Shown here one piece after another: positions 16,509-24,722 of a DNA stretch of 64,000 bases. This stretch comes from Salinibaculum litoreum. GTDB lineage: Archaea; Halobacteriota; Halobacteria; Halobacteriales; Haloarculaceae. The position numbers and the translations under genes were made by a program. The notes below the pieces were generated by a model, which made no database searches, was not told the DNA's origin, and was given only the letters and a program-made list of their open reading frames with translations. The stretch covers positions 2,294,001-2,358,000 of the forward strand of contig CP046866.1 of the NCBI GenBank assembly GCA_009789175.1, read 5' to 3'. The first letter of the stretch is position 1; every line of letters begins with the position of its first letter.

Positions 16509-17960
16509 CTATGGTCTGTAGAGACCGCTATCGTCCATGTCTACCAGAGAATCCCCAAGCAGGGCACCAAATCTGAGTCGGAGCGGTTGGTCTGCTGGTG
16601 GCTCAAACTCGAAAGTCTTCGTCTTGTTCCCTTCTACTGGAACCGATGGCAGTAATTTCCGTTTCTGTCCAACTAGCCTCCCGTCTTCAGATTCAATATC
16701 GACCTGTAACTTTGCGTTTCTCGCTGTCGTCTCGCCGACGTTGTGTCCGGTCGCGTATACTCGAAGTCCGCCGGATTGAGGAACGACAGCTTTCCACTCC
16801 AGAGCAAGTGATGGAGATTGATTTATCTCGACGATTTCCGCGTTGCTACCCTGTCTTTTCACATCTTCTGGTACCTCTCCGACGCGCCAGCCAGAACCCG
16901 TCGTTTCGACGTAGTAGAATCGTTGTCCTCTATAGGTGTAGTAGGACCCAGGAATATCATCACTTCCTGAGACACCCACCGCCATATGGTTCGCTTGGTC
17001 GAGCTTCAGTAAGACCGTCCCGTATCCCAAGTCGCGGAGAACCTCCGACAGGAGAATTGATGTATCTTCACAGTCTCCACCGCGGTCGACGATAGTTTCA
17101 GCCGGGTACTTCGGATATTCATTGTATCCGGTGGCGGGCTTGTCCTGCGTATACTCCATCCCCTGGACCCAGGCAATTGCGTGGTCTACGATCTGCCGGT
17201 CAGTGTGATTCTTCCGATTCCCGTAGTCTTCGAACTCCCCGGCGATGTTCTCGATAGAATGATTATCAAACATGTCCGAAGTATACATACCGTAGTCAGG
17301 GACCCTCGGACGACTCTTGTAGTACTGATAGACCGGTTTTAGAACTCCCGTTGTGAACTCTGTACCGCCGCTTCGAGTTGTTTGTGAGAACGTCCGCCGG
17401 TAAGACTCGGAAGTAGACAAGTCAGGAAGGGTGTCACCTGAAACGCCATCCAAAAAAGTAGGCGACGCAGCTCTGTCTTGCTGCTCCATTTCACTGACAG
17501 TGGTGTCAGAGCCTACGATGTAGTCGCCTATTTTCTTACCCACTGGAATCGTGGTTTTTCCGCTGCCATCCCGGATCGCTGCATAAACCATAGCTGCGAG
17601 ATCGATAGGTCCATATTCGCTATTCGGCCCTGCAATCGAATGAGTACCGCTCTGAGACACTGTTGTGATATATTCATTTGGCTTGTCATCGGGGTCGGAC
17701 ATCGGAATTCTGACGAACTTGATTCTGTTTGCCCCATCGAGTTCAACCGTGACGTTCAGTCGGAATTGCTCGTTTCCTAGGTACTCTTCACTCCATTCCA
17801 GCGACGGCTCGGGTTCTGGTGTCGGCTGTGTGGTTGGTGATGGCTCCGAATCGTCTTGGGTGGAGGTGGGTGTATCACCAGTGAGGGAGGAACAGCCAGC
17901 AAGGGACCCAGTGAGGGCAATGCCACCTGTGAGATGGAGGAACTTCCGTCGTTGCATCAA
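16509..17960 (-). CDS. Twin-arginine lipoprotein with transglutaminase-like domain
   Basis: The product is 483 residues. The N-terminus has a Tat motif (MQRRKFLHL) and a lipobox SLAGC, followed by a Thr/Pro/Glu-rich linker. The core at about 275-345 has the transglutaminase/cysteine-peptidase triad pattern: Cys in RGGDCEDTSILL, His in NHMAVGVSG and a probable Asp further on. The C-terminal ~100 residues form a beta domain. It acts outside the membrane and may cleave or cross-link surface proteins. Start 17957 is an alternative Met. It lies between virion and restriction genes, so it is provirus cargo. An effect on superinfection or on the S-layer is speculation. Confidence 0.82.
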   Translation of the reverse strand: MMQRRKFLHLTGGIALTGSLAGCSSLTGDTPTSTQDDSEPSPTTQPTPEPEPSLEWSEEYLGNEQFRLNVTVELDGANRIKFVRIPMSDPDDKPNEYITTVSQSGTHSIAGPNSEYGPIDLAAMVYAAIRDGSGKTTIPVGKKIGDYIVGSDTTVSEMEQQDRAASPTFLDGVSGDTLPDLSTSESYRRTFSQTTRSGGTEFTTGVLKPVYQYYKSRPRVPDYGMYTSDMFDNHSIENIAGEFEDYGNRKNHTDRQIVDHAIAWVQGMEYTQDKPATGYNEYPKYPAETIVDRGGDCEDTSILLSEVLRDLGYGTVLLKLDQANHMAVGVSGSDDIPGSYYTYRGQRFYYVETTGSGWRVGEVPEDVKRQGSNAEIVEINQSPSLALEWKAVVPQSGGLRVYATGHNVGETTARNAKLQVDIESEDGRLVGQKRKLLPSVPVEGNKTKTFEFEPPADQPLRLRFGALLGDSLVDMDDSGLYRP

Positions 17961-18025
17961 TTACAATGCAACAATTAATCACATCAACTTGAAATTAGTG
18001 GTGAATGAATCGGACAGCAGTCCCG

Positions 18026-19237
18026 TCACCCCATCGAGTCTAGAGTCACCTGCTTCGTCGGGCCGCCAAGGTCACCCCGTCTTTCTTCGAAGTCTTCGAC
18101 CGGGAGAGACCCCGAACGGAGGGTTTGCAGCCGTTCGTTGTCCTTCTCGCTCAGATCTACTCCGTACACGGCTTCTTTGACGTAGTATCCCAGTGCCTCC
18201 CCAAGGTACGGAGGTACAGCGTTTCCGATCTGCTGGCGAACTGAAACCAGTCCGCCTACGAATCGGTAGCTGTCAGGGAAAGTCTGGAGCCGTGCCCCTT
18301 CCCGCGGAGTCAGACCCCGATCCTGGAATGGATGAACGCAGCGGGCACTCGACGGCTTGGACATATTTGACGTAATCGCCACTGCAGGTTCCTGCGAATC
18401 CAGCCGCGAGTAAGAATTGTGATACCCCGAAGAAGGTTGCAGTTCCTCGGGAATCTCAGTTCTGTTACCACCGTCTGAGATGTGAGAGACCATTTCCACC
18501 ATATCGTCTGAGTGGTTGGCGGCTTCGTGCAGCGTCAGCTTCGTGTTATCGCCGCGAAGATCTCGCTGCAAGACGGTTTCCGGCTTCTCGTCGTACTCTG
18601 TTACTTCTTCGCCTGCCGCGACTTCCGGAAGGTCACCGATTCCATCGATCACGCCAGGGGTCTCGACAGGGTCCAATTTGAAGCCGTCAATAGAATGGTC
18701 TGGGGCATCATCCCGGAAGGCCAGCACTATGAGCCGTCGTCTATGCTGTGGAACACCGAAGTCGGATGCTGTGACGACGTTTGGTGTCACTTCGTACCCG
18801 ATGTTGTCGAATGACTCTTTCACCGCATCGAGAAACTTACCGTCCGCCGTATTCTCCATCCCACGGACGTTCTCGAAGAGAGCAGCCTTCGGCTGCAGTT
18901 CATTGACCCACTGGATAAAGTACGTAAACAGGTGGTTCCGGTCGTCTGAGCCGTCAGGACTTACCACTTCAGAGAAGCCCTGGCACGGTGGTCCGCCTGC
19001 GACAAGATCCACAGAGTCATGCCCCACTATATCCGGAATTTCGGTAGTATCGACATCACGGATATCCTGGGTGAGATCATCCGCTTCCACTCCCTTCCGA
19101 TTCCGCGCATACGTTGCTCGGGCGTCATCATCGACTTCGACAGCATGGACTGATTCGAAGCCGGCATTTTCCAACCCAAGCGACAGGCCACCGGCACCCG
19201 CGAAGAGATCAACGTAGGTCAGATTCCGGGAACTCAT
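18026..19237 (-). CDS. Type II DNA cytosine-5 methyltransferase
   Basis: The product is 403 residues, full length for the family. Motif I is DLFAGAGGLSLGLE, motif IV GGPPCQGFSE with catalytic Cys85, motif VI ENVRGME, motif VIII QHRRRLIVLAF and motif X QQIGNAVPPYLGEAL. The region between VIII and X serves as target recognition domain. It is divergent from a probable restriction endonuclease gene (start 19458), with 220 bases between. The pair therefore forms a type II restriction-modification system. The DNA is visibly less G+C-rich than the virion block, which suggests separate acquisition by the provirus. Confidence 0.93.
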   Translation of the reverse strand: MSSRNLTYVDLFAGAGGLSLGLENAGFESVHAVEVDDDARATYARNRKGVEADDLTQDIRDVDTTEIPDIVGHDSVDLVAGGPPCQGFSEVVSPDGSDDRNHLFTYFIQWVNELQPKAALFENVRGMENTADGKFLDAVKESFDNIGYEVTPNVVTASDFGVPQHRRRLIVLAFRDDAPDHSIDGFKLDPVETPGVIDGIGDLPEVAAGEEVTEYDEKPETVLQRDLRGDNTKLTLHEAANHSDDMVEMVSHISDGGNRTEIPEELQPSSGYHNSYSRLDSQEPAVAITSNMSKPSSARCVHPFQDRGLTPREGARLQTFPDSYRFVGGLVSVRQQIGNAVPPYLGEALGYYVKEAVYGVDLSEKDNERLQTLRSGSLPVEDFEERRGDLGGPTKQVTLDSMG

Positions 19238-19457
19238 CTAATGTGTCTCGTTACGTCGATATCGCACTTAACGATTCGTACTCCCTGAGAATAGCGTCGA
19301 AAAGTGATACTCTGAATTGATTCGTCCGTAACATTCAATCCACCACCCCGCTAGCGGTATCACATATGACTGATATCGGAGACAGTATCGGACGGTCTCT
19401 GGAGTCGGTTCTGTTTAGTTCCTCTCGTCACCGTGTCACTTTCTTCTATGGGGTTGC
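19238..19457. promoter_or_regulatory. Divergent promoter region of restriction-modification pair
   Basis: These 220 bases lie between the methyltransferase and endonuclease starts and must contain both promoters. I see no clear palindromic C-box and no separate controller gene. The order of expression (methylation first) could be set here by promoter strength or by the methyltransferase itself. Confidence 0.4.
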
Positions 19458-20642
19458 ATGATGCCCTACGAGCGAGCTGAGAAAGAGCAAGAGGAGATTT
19501 CTGAGTTCTTATCCGATTACTTTCCAGAGCGCTACGGGGAGGACACTCAGGCGAATATCGGACAAGCAACTGCCAGCGATACGGGCGCTGACACTGCAAG
19601 GATTTCCGACGAGGAGCAGGATGAAATCGACTCGATGGTTGAACGTGTGAGCGAGGTATTCGACGAATCGAAGGGCACGCTCGGGTTGGCGATAGATTTC
19701 CTGATGGTCGCTGAGGACCTATCACGAGTCGACGATCGATTGAGTGGATTTCGTGCTGAGATCGATAGGTCCCTGCTGCTCAGTTGGTACGAGAATGCCG
19801 CGAAGACAACACTCACGCTCAAATACGATGGTGAGAAGTATTCGATCCGGTCGGTCCACAACGACGTAATCGAACTATTCCGTGAAGGTTTCAGACGGAC
19901 CAATTTCCCCAGTTCTCCAGGGCACCACACAGGGGAATGGGAAAGGTACGACGACCTTCTCGAATCGAGTTTCAGACTGAGTAGCGAAGGACGTCACGAA
20001 ACGGTTCAGCGTCTCTTCGATTTGGGGCTGGAACGACTTGCAGCGCGTTCGTTCGAGACACGTGACCCACCATTTCCGGATCCATTGAAAGAGGTTCTTC
20101 TCAATTACGATAGAAGCCACCCGGACGAAGAGGGTGGGCTTACCTACCAAGCCTTCTCGTATGGCTACGTTCGGACGAAATGGCCACACCTCTCATTCCG
20201 AGCAAGCAAGGTCCGGACGGGATCGTCTCGACAGCACCGCTACGGAGACATCGACGGATACCAAGGACCGGATTTGATGGTTTCTGTCGAGGTGAAGGAT
20301 CTCCCAATCGATTCTTCGAACGTTGCTGACGAACTTGGCTCGATGATGGAGTTAGCAGAGCGGACGAACGTCATTGTCGTGGCACTCTGTCGGGAAGTAA
20401 GCGACAGTGCTGCTGATACGCTGGAAGAATCTGGAGTTGTTGTAAGGACCGACGACGATCTCGAAGAGGAGTTCGAGCTATGGGACTATCATAAACAGAA
20501 CCGGGCAATCCAGGGAATGATTCACTTCCTAGGGAATATCGAAGAAGATCCTGCAGCAGTACAACGACTACTTCGCTTCCTTAGCGACGTAGATTCAGAC
20601 AACCCTGCACTCGCCCACTTAGAGGACGAAACTGAGCAGTAG
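19458..20642 (+). CDS. Probable type II restriction endonuclease, PD-(D/E)XK type
   Basis: The product is 394 residues. A PD-X5-E-X-K active site is visible as PDLMVSVEVK (Asp272, Glu278, Lys280), followed by hydrophobic strands as in restriction folds (NVIVVALCREV). The N-terminal half is helical and acidic. It sits head-to-head with a cytosine-5 methyltransferase, which strongly favours a cognate endonuclease. I cannot assign the recognition site; similarity to the SacI-type family is only a possibility. ATG codons at 19458 and 19461 are both usable starts. Confidence 0.72.
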   Translation: MMPYERAEKEQEEISEFLSDYFPERYGEDTQANIGQATASDTGADTARISDEEQDEIDSMVERVSEVFDESKGTLGLAIDFLMVAEDLSRVDDRLSGFRAEIDRSLLLSWYENAAKTTLTLKYDGEKYSIRSVHNDVIELFREGFRRTNFPSSPGHHTGEWERYDDLLESSFRLSSEGRHETVQRLFDLGLERLAARSFETRDPPFPDPLKEVLLNYDRSHPDEEGGLTYQAFSYGYVRTKWPHLSFRASKVRTGSSRQHRYGDIDGYQGPDLMVSVEVKDLPIDSSNVADELGSMMELAERTNVIVVALCREVSDSAADTLEESGVVVRTDDDLEEEFELWDYHKQNRAIQGMIHFLGNIEEDPAAVQRLLRFLSDVDSDNPALAHLEDETEQ

Positions 20643-20644
20643 AC

Positions 20645-20932
20645 TCATCGAAGAGCACGCTCTTTTGTTGGAGTCGGCTGATGTTCAGCATCAATCTCAC
20701 CCTGCAGATACAGCCTGCCCCACTGCGTAATCTCGTACGTTTTCCGATGCAGCGGCGCGATAAATCCGGCGTACACCAGACGCTCGCACCGATCTCGAAT
20801 CCGACCTTCGGTTGCCTCAAAGCCACGCTCACAGGCCATTATATGCGGCGTAGCCCAGCCGACATCGTCGAGAAATTCGAGAATACGCTCGTCGGTCTGT
20901 TCCATCCACCAGTCAGATTTGCGGGGATTCAT
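20645..20932 (-). CDS. PhiH1-repressor-like winged-helix protein
   Basis: The product is 95 residues. A winged-helix fold is indicated by DERILEFLDDVGWATPHIM, a recognition helix region (EGRIRDRCERLVYAGFIAPL) and a wing ending in YEITQWGRLYLQGE. This YLxGEID tail is typical of the haloarchaeal PhiH1 repressor group. It lies convergent to the endonuclease gene with 2 bases between stops. It probably regulates element genes or lysogeny. Confidence 0.8.
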   Translation of the reverse strand: MNPRKSDWWMEQTDERILEFLDDVGWATPHIMACERGFEATEGRIRDRCERLVYAGFIAPLHRKTYEITQWGRLYLQGEIDAEHQPTPTKERALR

Positions 20933-20940
20933 GTATAGAG

Positions 20941-21261
20941 TTAGACTGAGTTCTCAGGGCCGTCGGGGGAGGGCTCGCCGTTCTCGAAAGGAGAGTCAAT
21001 CTCATCGGGTGCGTCTTCGGAGGTATCGATTTCACCGTCGAGATACTTCTCACCGCGGTCAGTCATGACGTAGACGCCATTGCCGAGATCTTCTAGCAGT
21101 CCATGCTTCACGAGTTTCTTCGCCCGCTGGCTGATGTAGGCACGACTGTATCTGACGTAGCCACTGTCTTCCATCTCTTTTGGGCGACCAGATCCCTTCT
21201 CGCGGATATATTCCAGAATTCGGTCGTCAGCCAACACCATCCAGTCACCCGAGTATCGCAT
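20941..21261 (-). CDS. PhiH1-repressor-like winged-helix protein (second copy)
   Basis: The 106-residue product starts at ATG 21261 (MRYSGDWMVLADDRILEYI), which matches the usual start of this family; the frame extends further upstream without support. The wing ends YVMTDRGEKYLDGEID and an acidic tail follows. It is upstream of and co-oriented with the 95-residue paralogue, with 8 bases between them, so both form one operon. A role as immunity repressor of the element is inferred. Confidence 0.8.
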   Translation of the reverse strand: MRYSGDWMVLADDRILEYIREKGSGRPKEMEDSGYVRYSRAYISQRAKKLVKHGLLEDLGNGVYVMTDRGEKYLDGEIDTSEDAPDEIDSPFENGEPSPDGPENSV

Positions 21262-21423
21262 AGTTCGTATTCCATGCGATAGATTATATCGTTGAGGTTT
21301 GAGTACTAATACTCTCAGTCTGTGCAATAGCAATCTCCGTAAACTATATCAAACGAGGCAAGAATGTTGCAAGTACGGAGCCACTGACTCGGTAGGAGAT
21401 GAGTCTCGTCGTCCGTGGAGAGA

Positions 21424-21447
21424 GGGACCGTGCTGGCACACGGTCCC
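21424..21447. promoter_or_regulatory. Perfect palindrome upstream of PadR-like gene
   Basis: GGGACCGTG at 21424-21432 and CACGGTCCC at 21439-21447 form a 9-bp inverted repeat with a 6-base spacer, ending 27 bases before the PadR-like start codon. The spacing and symmetry fit an operator for a dimeric winged-helix regulator, probably autoregulation. A leader hairpin is the alternative. Confidence 0.5.
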
Positions 21448-21474
21448 GAAAAGGTGGTTCCGTGGGACAGAACT

Positions 21475-21825
21475 ATGTCCAGTGAATCCACCGCGGGCGA
21501 AGCCCGCACCGACAGTGAAGAGTCGTATTCAGATAAACCCCGCCTAGCTGGTCTGAGTGCCTTCCAGCGAGACATTCTGTGGGTACTCTCACACCACGGC
21601 CCGCTCAAGGGGCTGGCTATCAAGTCGAAGCTCCAGGAGTACTACAGAGAGGATGTCAACCACGGCCAGCTCTACCCGAACCTCGACGAACTCGTAGAGC
21701 GTGGTCTGGTCGAGAAGGGCAAGCGCGACCAGCGCACGAACGAGTACACGCTCACTGCCGACGGCAAGCAGGCGCTTTCGCGCCGACGAACGTGGACGGA
21801 AGCCGGTGAGATCCACCACGTATGA
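21475..21825 (+). CDS. PadR-like winged-helix regulator next to integrase
   Basis: The product is 116 residues from ATG 21475. The core LSAFQRDILWVLSHHGPLKG and the GQLYPNLDELVERGLVEKG wing helix are characteristic of PadR-type regulators, and the EYTLTADGKQAL wing end fits. It precedes the integrase gene by 73 bases on the same strand. Haloarchaeal integrative elements often carry such a gene beside the integrase, so it probably controls integration or excision. A perfect palindrome sits just upstream of its start. Confidence 0.85.
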   Translation: MSSESTAGEARTDSEESYSDKPRLAGLSAFQRDILWVLSHHGPLKGLAIKSKLQEYYREDVNHGQLYPNLDELVERGLVEKGKRDQRTNEYTLTADGKQALSRRRTWTEAGEIHHV

Positions 21826-21898
21826 GCGCTGGCTGCACAATGCGAACCTTCCAGGATTGCGCAGGAGTGAGCGAGCAGGTTTCGGGGGTAACTGATTC

Positions 21899-22933
21899 AT
21901 GACCGATGACCTGCAGCCACTCTCGCCAGCGAAAGCCAAAGAGATGTATCTGGAAGGCCGCCGTGACGAACTTTCTGAGAGTACCCTTTCCGCCCAGAAG
22001 TATCGATTAGAGGCGTTCGTCGATTTCTGTGACGAGCAGGACATCGAGGACCTGCGCGAACTCGGCGGGCGAGATCTGTACGAGTACCGCGTGTGGCGGC
22101 GCGAAGGTCACGGGCGACGTGACGCTGTAGAACCGATAACGCTCAAGGGTCAACTGGCGACCCTTCGGTCTTTCCTCCGGTTTGCCGCCGAAGTCGATGC
22201 TGTGAACGAAGGTCTCCGTGAGAAAGTCCCTCTCCCGACGCTAACGCGAGCGGGGCAGGTGAGCGATACGACACTGGAACCGGACCGTGCAGCGGAGATT
22301 CTGGACTATCTGGAACAGTACGAGTACGCTTCCCGGCGTCACGTCGTGATGTTACTACTGTGGCACACCGGAGCGCGAACGGGTGCTGTGCGCGGTCTCG
22401 ATCTCCAAGACTGTGAGTTGGGTGGAGACCAACCCGGAGTCTCGTTCCGCCACCAGCCGGAGAAGGATACACCGCTGAAAAACGGTGAGACTGGCGAGCG
22501 ATGGAACGCTATCAGTCCGTTCGTTGCTCGGGTGATTCAGGACTACATTGCTGGCCCTCGGAACGACGTGACCGACGAATACGGCCGAGAGCCCCTGGTT
22601 ACGACCCGCGAGGGACGGCCTGCCCCGACGACAATCAGGAATCTCGTGTATGCAGTCACGCGGCCGTGTTGGTACGGAAACGAGTGCCCGCACGACCGCG
22701 ACCCTGACGACTGCGAGGCGACGTACTACAAGCAGGCGAGTAAGTGTCCCTCAACGCGTTCACCGCACGACATTCGAAGTGGTCGAGTGACGGCGTACCG
22801 GCGCGAAGACGTTCCGAAGCAAATCGTTTCCGACCGCCTCGATGCCAGCGAGGCCATTCTAGGAAAGCACTACGACCGCCGTGGCGAGCGCGAAAAGTCC
22901 GAACAGCGCCGCGATTACCTCCCCGACTCATGA
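21899..22933 (+). CDS. Tyrosine recombinase / integrase of the provirus
   Basis: The product is 344 residues. The N-terminal core-binding (SAM-like) domain spans about 10-105. In the catalytic domain Arg160 is in HTGARTGAVRGL, the HxxR pair is His290-Arg293 in SPHDIRSGR, and the nucleophile is Tyr325 in LGKHYDRR. A Cys-rich insert (CWYGNECPHD...CEAT...SKC) at about 257-283 may bind zinc. The gene ends 48 bases before the attR core, as expected for an integrase encoded at the element's edge. It should recombine the tRNA-derived att core. Confidence 0.93.
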   Translation: MTDDLQPLSPAKAKEMYLEGRRDELSESTLSAQKYRLEAFVDFCDEQDIEDLRELGGRDLYEYRVWRREGHGRRDAVEPITLKGQLATLRSFLRFAAEVDAVNEGLREKVPLPTLTRAGQVSDTTLEPDRAAEILDYLEQYEYASRRHVVMLLLWHTGARTGAVRGLDLQDCELGGDQPGVSFRHQPEKDTPLKNGETGERWNAISPFVARVIQDYIAGPRNDVTDEYGREPLVTTREGRPAPTTIRNLVYAVTRPCWYGNECPHDRDPDDCEATYYKQASKCPSTRSPHDIRSGRVTAYRREDVPKQIVSDRLDASEAILGKHYDRRGEREKSEQRRDYLPDS

Positions 22934-23470
22934 TGGTAGTTTCCGATACCTCGAAGCCACAAAGAACGCAATCGTTCCAGCCCGCCCGGGCCCATGGTTC
23001 TCATACCTCCTATATTCGTAATTAGAGTGTCTGAAACCGCCAATTTCTGATGTCCAGATATACTCCCGAAGAGAGCATCCACAATTTGCAGGGTTGTTAG
23101 CCAACGGTTTTTCCGGTATAGCGGCGCTCTCTGTCTAGTACTGCCATCACTCGTCAGTGACTCTACCGGAGAGTTCATCAACCGCATACACTGGGGTCGC
23201 TGCTATCATGCCTTCACCAAGAGTCGAAGGAGGGTATAGAGAAAATCAATCGCCGATTGAGTGTATCAATATGATTGGCAATCACGAAACAAAACTGCCA
23301 TCGAACCATCTCGACATCTTCCAAATTCAGCCTCCCGATGTCTCAGGGGAGGCGCTGACTCGTTTGCAGCGAAAAGTCTCGTCGGCGCGACCGTCACATA
23401 GAACTGCAGTGCTGGAGTTGTCCCAAAGATATTTTACTGTCTATCTGTAATCTGTAAATACTACCACGCC
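22934..23470. other. Intergenic region after integrase
   Basis: Apart from the att core at 22982-22994, this 537-base stretch shows no credible gene. A TATA-like GATATTTTAC at about 23427 lies some 40 bases upstream of the winged-helix gene and is its likely promoter. Fragmentary frames here look non-coding. Confidence 0.5.
22982..22994 (+). repeat. att core 2 (attR of provirus)
   Basis: This is an exact copy of CCGCCCGGGCCCA. The flank GTTCCAGC preceding it also resembles the tRNA T-arm (GTTCAAAT), so about 18 of 21 bases match the tRNA end. It marks the junction between the provirus and the following small segment. Confidence 0.82.
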
Positions 23471-24070
23471 ATGTCACGCACCTCCCAGCAGGCCGACGGT
23501 GATGTTGTCCGAGACTTTCTCTCGGTGGCGGACCTCCTCGAAGAGCCCCAGCTCGCCCAACTGTACGCATACGTCGCGCGCGAGGGAAAAGCGACGGTTC
23601 AAGAAGTAATGGATGCACTCGATCTGGCGCAGGGAACGGCATACACCTACGTCAATCGGCTCGTCGATGCTGGCGTTTTCGAGGTCGTCCGGGCCGACCA
23701 ACCCCGACAGTACACCGCCTGTGAGATTGACCTGACCGTGACGGCGGCTGATGGTAACCGTGAGTACACTATCACGCCAGCGCTTATTGACGCGGTCGGT
23801 CGTCGTGAAACCAATGAGGACATCGATACGTATATCGACCGCCATGGAATCGCTGGGCTTGCGACAGCACTGACCTACGCTGTCGCGCGTGAGCGTGGGG
23901 AGGTCACGCATCGCCAGATAGCACAGGATCTCGATATCTCGCCGCTCGCTGCGGAGATCGTCCTCCAGGCACTTCGCCCCGTTGTCCACGAGCACTTCGA
24001 CATTGAGGAGTCGGGAGCGTCGCTTGCTGAGCTCGAAATCGACGACGGTGACGTAGCCGACGACGCGTGA
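23471..24070 (+). CDS. Winged-helix protein, probable antitoxin/regulator of PIN pair
   Basis: The product is 199 residues. The N-terminal winged helix (QLAQLYAYVAREGKATVQEV, then a YTYVNRLVDAGVFEVV wing) spans about 25-90. A second helical domain at about 110-170 contains another helix-turn-helix-like unit (THRQIAQDLDISPLAAEIVL). The C-terminus is acidic. It overlaps the PIN gene by four bases (GTGA). In haloarchaea such proteins are paired with PIN-like genes. Antitoxin function with autoregulation is inferred, not shown. Confidence 0.78.
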   Translation: MSRTSQQADGDVVRDFLSVADLLEEPQLAQLYAYVAREGKATVQEVMDALDLAQGTAYTYVNRLVDAGVFEVVRADQPRQYTACEIDLTVTAADGNREYTITPALIDAVGRRETNEDIDTYIDRHGIAGLATALTYAVARERGEVTHRQIAQDLDISPLAAEIVLQALRPVVHEHFDIEESGASLAELEIDDGDVADDA

Positions 24071-24576
24071 GTACCCTCACCATCGCCGATACCGGTCTGT
24101 TCGTCGCGATGGGACAGCTATCGAACAGTCGCTATCAGGCGGTCCGCCGGTTCGCCCGCCGCAACGACGTTACGTTCGTTCTTCCCAGCCGAGTGTACGA
24201 GGAACTGTCCGATACTGAAGTCGACAAGCAGACACCACCCGTCGATACGGCAATCGAGGAGGGATGGGTCTCAGTCTCCTCGCCACCCGACTTCTCGCAG
24301 CCCGTCGTTTCCCGGGTGATGGATGGTGTCCAACGATACATCGCAAACGCTGACGACCGGTCACCAGACACCATCGAACGTGCTGATTGCGCTCTCGCTG
24401 CACTTGCTGCCCAGCGGCTCAGTACGGGTACGGCGACCGAGGTGTACATCTATACGACGGACATCGCAGCTGGTGAAGCGGCTGAAACCGTCCTCGCCAG
24501 CGAGGGGTATGGTGACTCGGTTACGTTCGTGAACGGGTTCCGGTTTATTGAGGACCTCCGCTCAACTGGCAACTGA
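24067..24576 (+). CDS. PIN-domain-like putative ribonuclease toxin
   Basis: The product is 169 residues with a GTG start inside the upstream stop. PIN-type acidic residues are visible: Asp8 in IADTGLFVAMG, Glu45/46 in VYEEL, Asp107 in ERADCALAALA and Asp132 in YTTDIAAG. The size is normal for PIN toxins. It would cleave RNA when freed from its partner. Together with the upstream gene it could stabilise the integrated segment by post-segregational killing, or act in abortive defence. A non-toxin PIN nuclease remains possible. Confidence 0.8.
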   Translation: MSTLTIADTGLFVAMGQLSNSRYQAVRRFARRNDVTFVLPSRVYEELSDTEVDKQTPPVDTAIEEGWVSVSSPPDFSQPVVSRVMDGVQRYIANADDRSPDTIERADCALAALAAQRLSTGTATEVYIYTTDIAAGEAAETVLASEGYGDSVTFVNGFRFIEDLRSTGN

Positions 24577-24709
24577 GACATCGGGATATGATGGTCTCTG
24601 CTGGACTGGTGTGACAATCATCGGAGATGGCAGTTCCGGAACGTGGTTCTTACCCGCCTCAAACCCGGAGATATAGATAGCTGACAGTCCCGAAATCTGT
24701 GGATGTTCC

Positions 24710-24722
24710 CCGCCCGGGCCCA
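24710..24722 (+). repeat. att core 3 (distal end of small segment)
   Basis: This is a third exact copy of CCGCCCGGGCCCA, about 130 bases behind the PIN gene. The flanks do not match the tRNA beyond the core. It is the outer boundary of the tandem arrangement. Confidence 0.75.

Larger units (their letters stand above)
5337..22994. mobile_element. Pleolipovirus-like provirus integrated in a tRNA gene, with cargo
   Basis: The element is 17.6 kb, bounded by identical 13-bp att cores in the tRNA 3' end and directly after a tyrosine integrase. The minus-strand block at 11.5-16.3 kb reproduces the gene order known for pleolipoviruses: VP3-like four-TM protein, spike, ORF6-like, ORF7-like, VP8-like ATPase. 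Around it are a methyltransferase, a large winged-helix protein that may act in replication, a histidine kinase, a transglutaminase-like lipoprotein, a restriction-modification pair, PhiH1-type repressors and a PadR regulator. No gene of the virion block looks broken, so it could still be excisable. Assignment to the pleolipoviruses rests on gene order and topology, not on a database search. Confidence 0.8.
22982..24722. mobile_element. Small att-flanked segment carrying a winged-helix/PIN pair
   Basis: This 1.7-kb segment is enclosed by two copies of the same 13-bp att core and carries no integrase. Its only clear genes are the winged-helix and PIN-domain pair. It could be a satellite that uses the neighbour's integrase, or the remnant of an older element at the same tRNA onto which the provirus later integrated. 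Confidence 0.6.
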
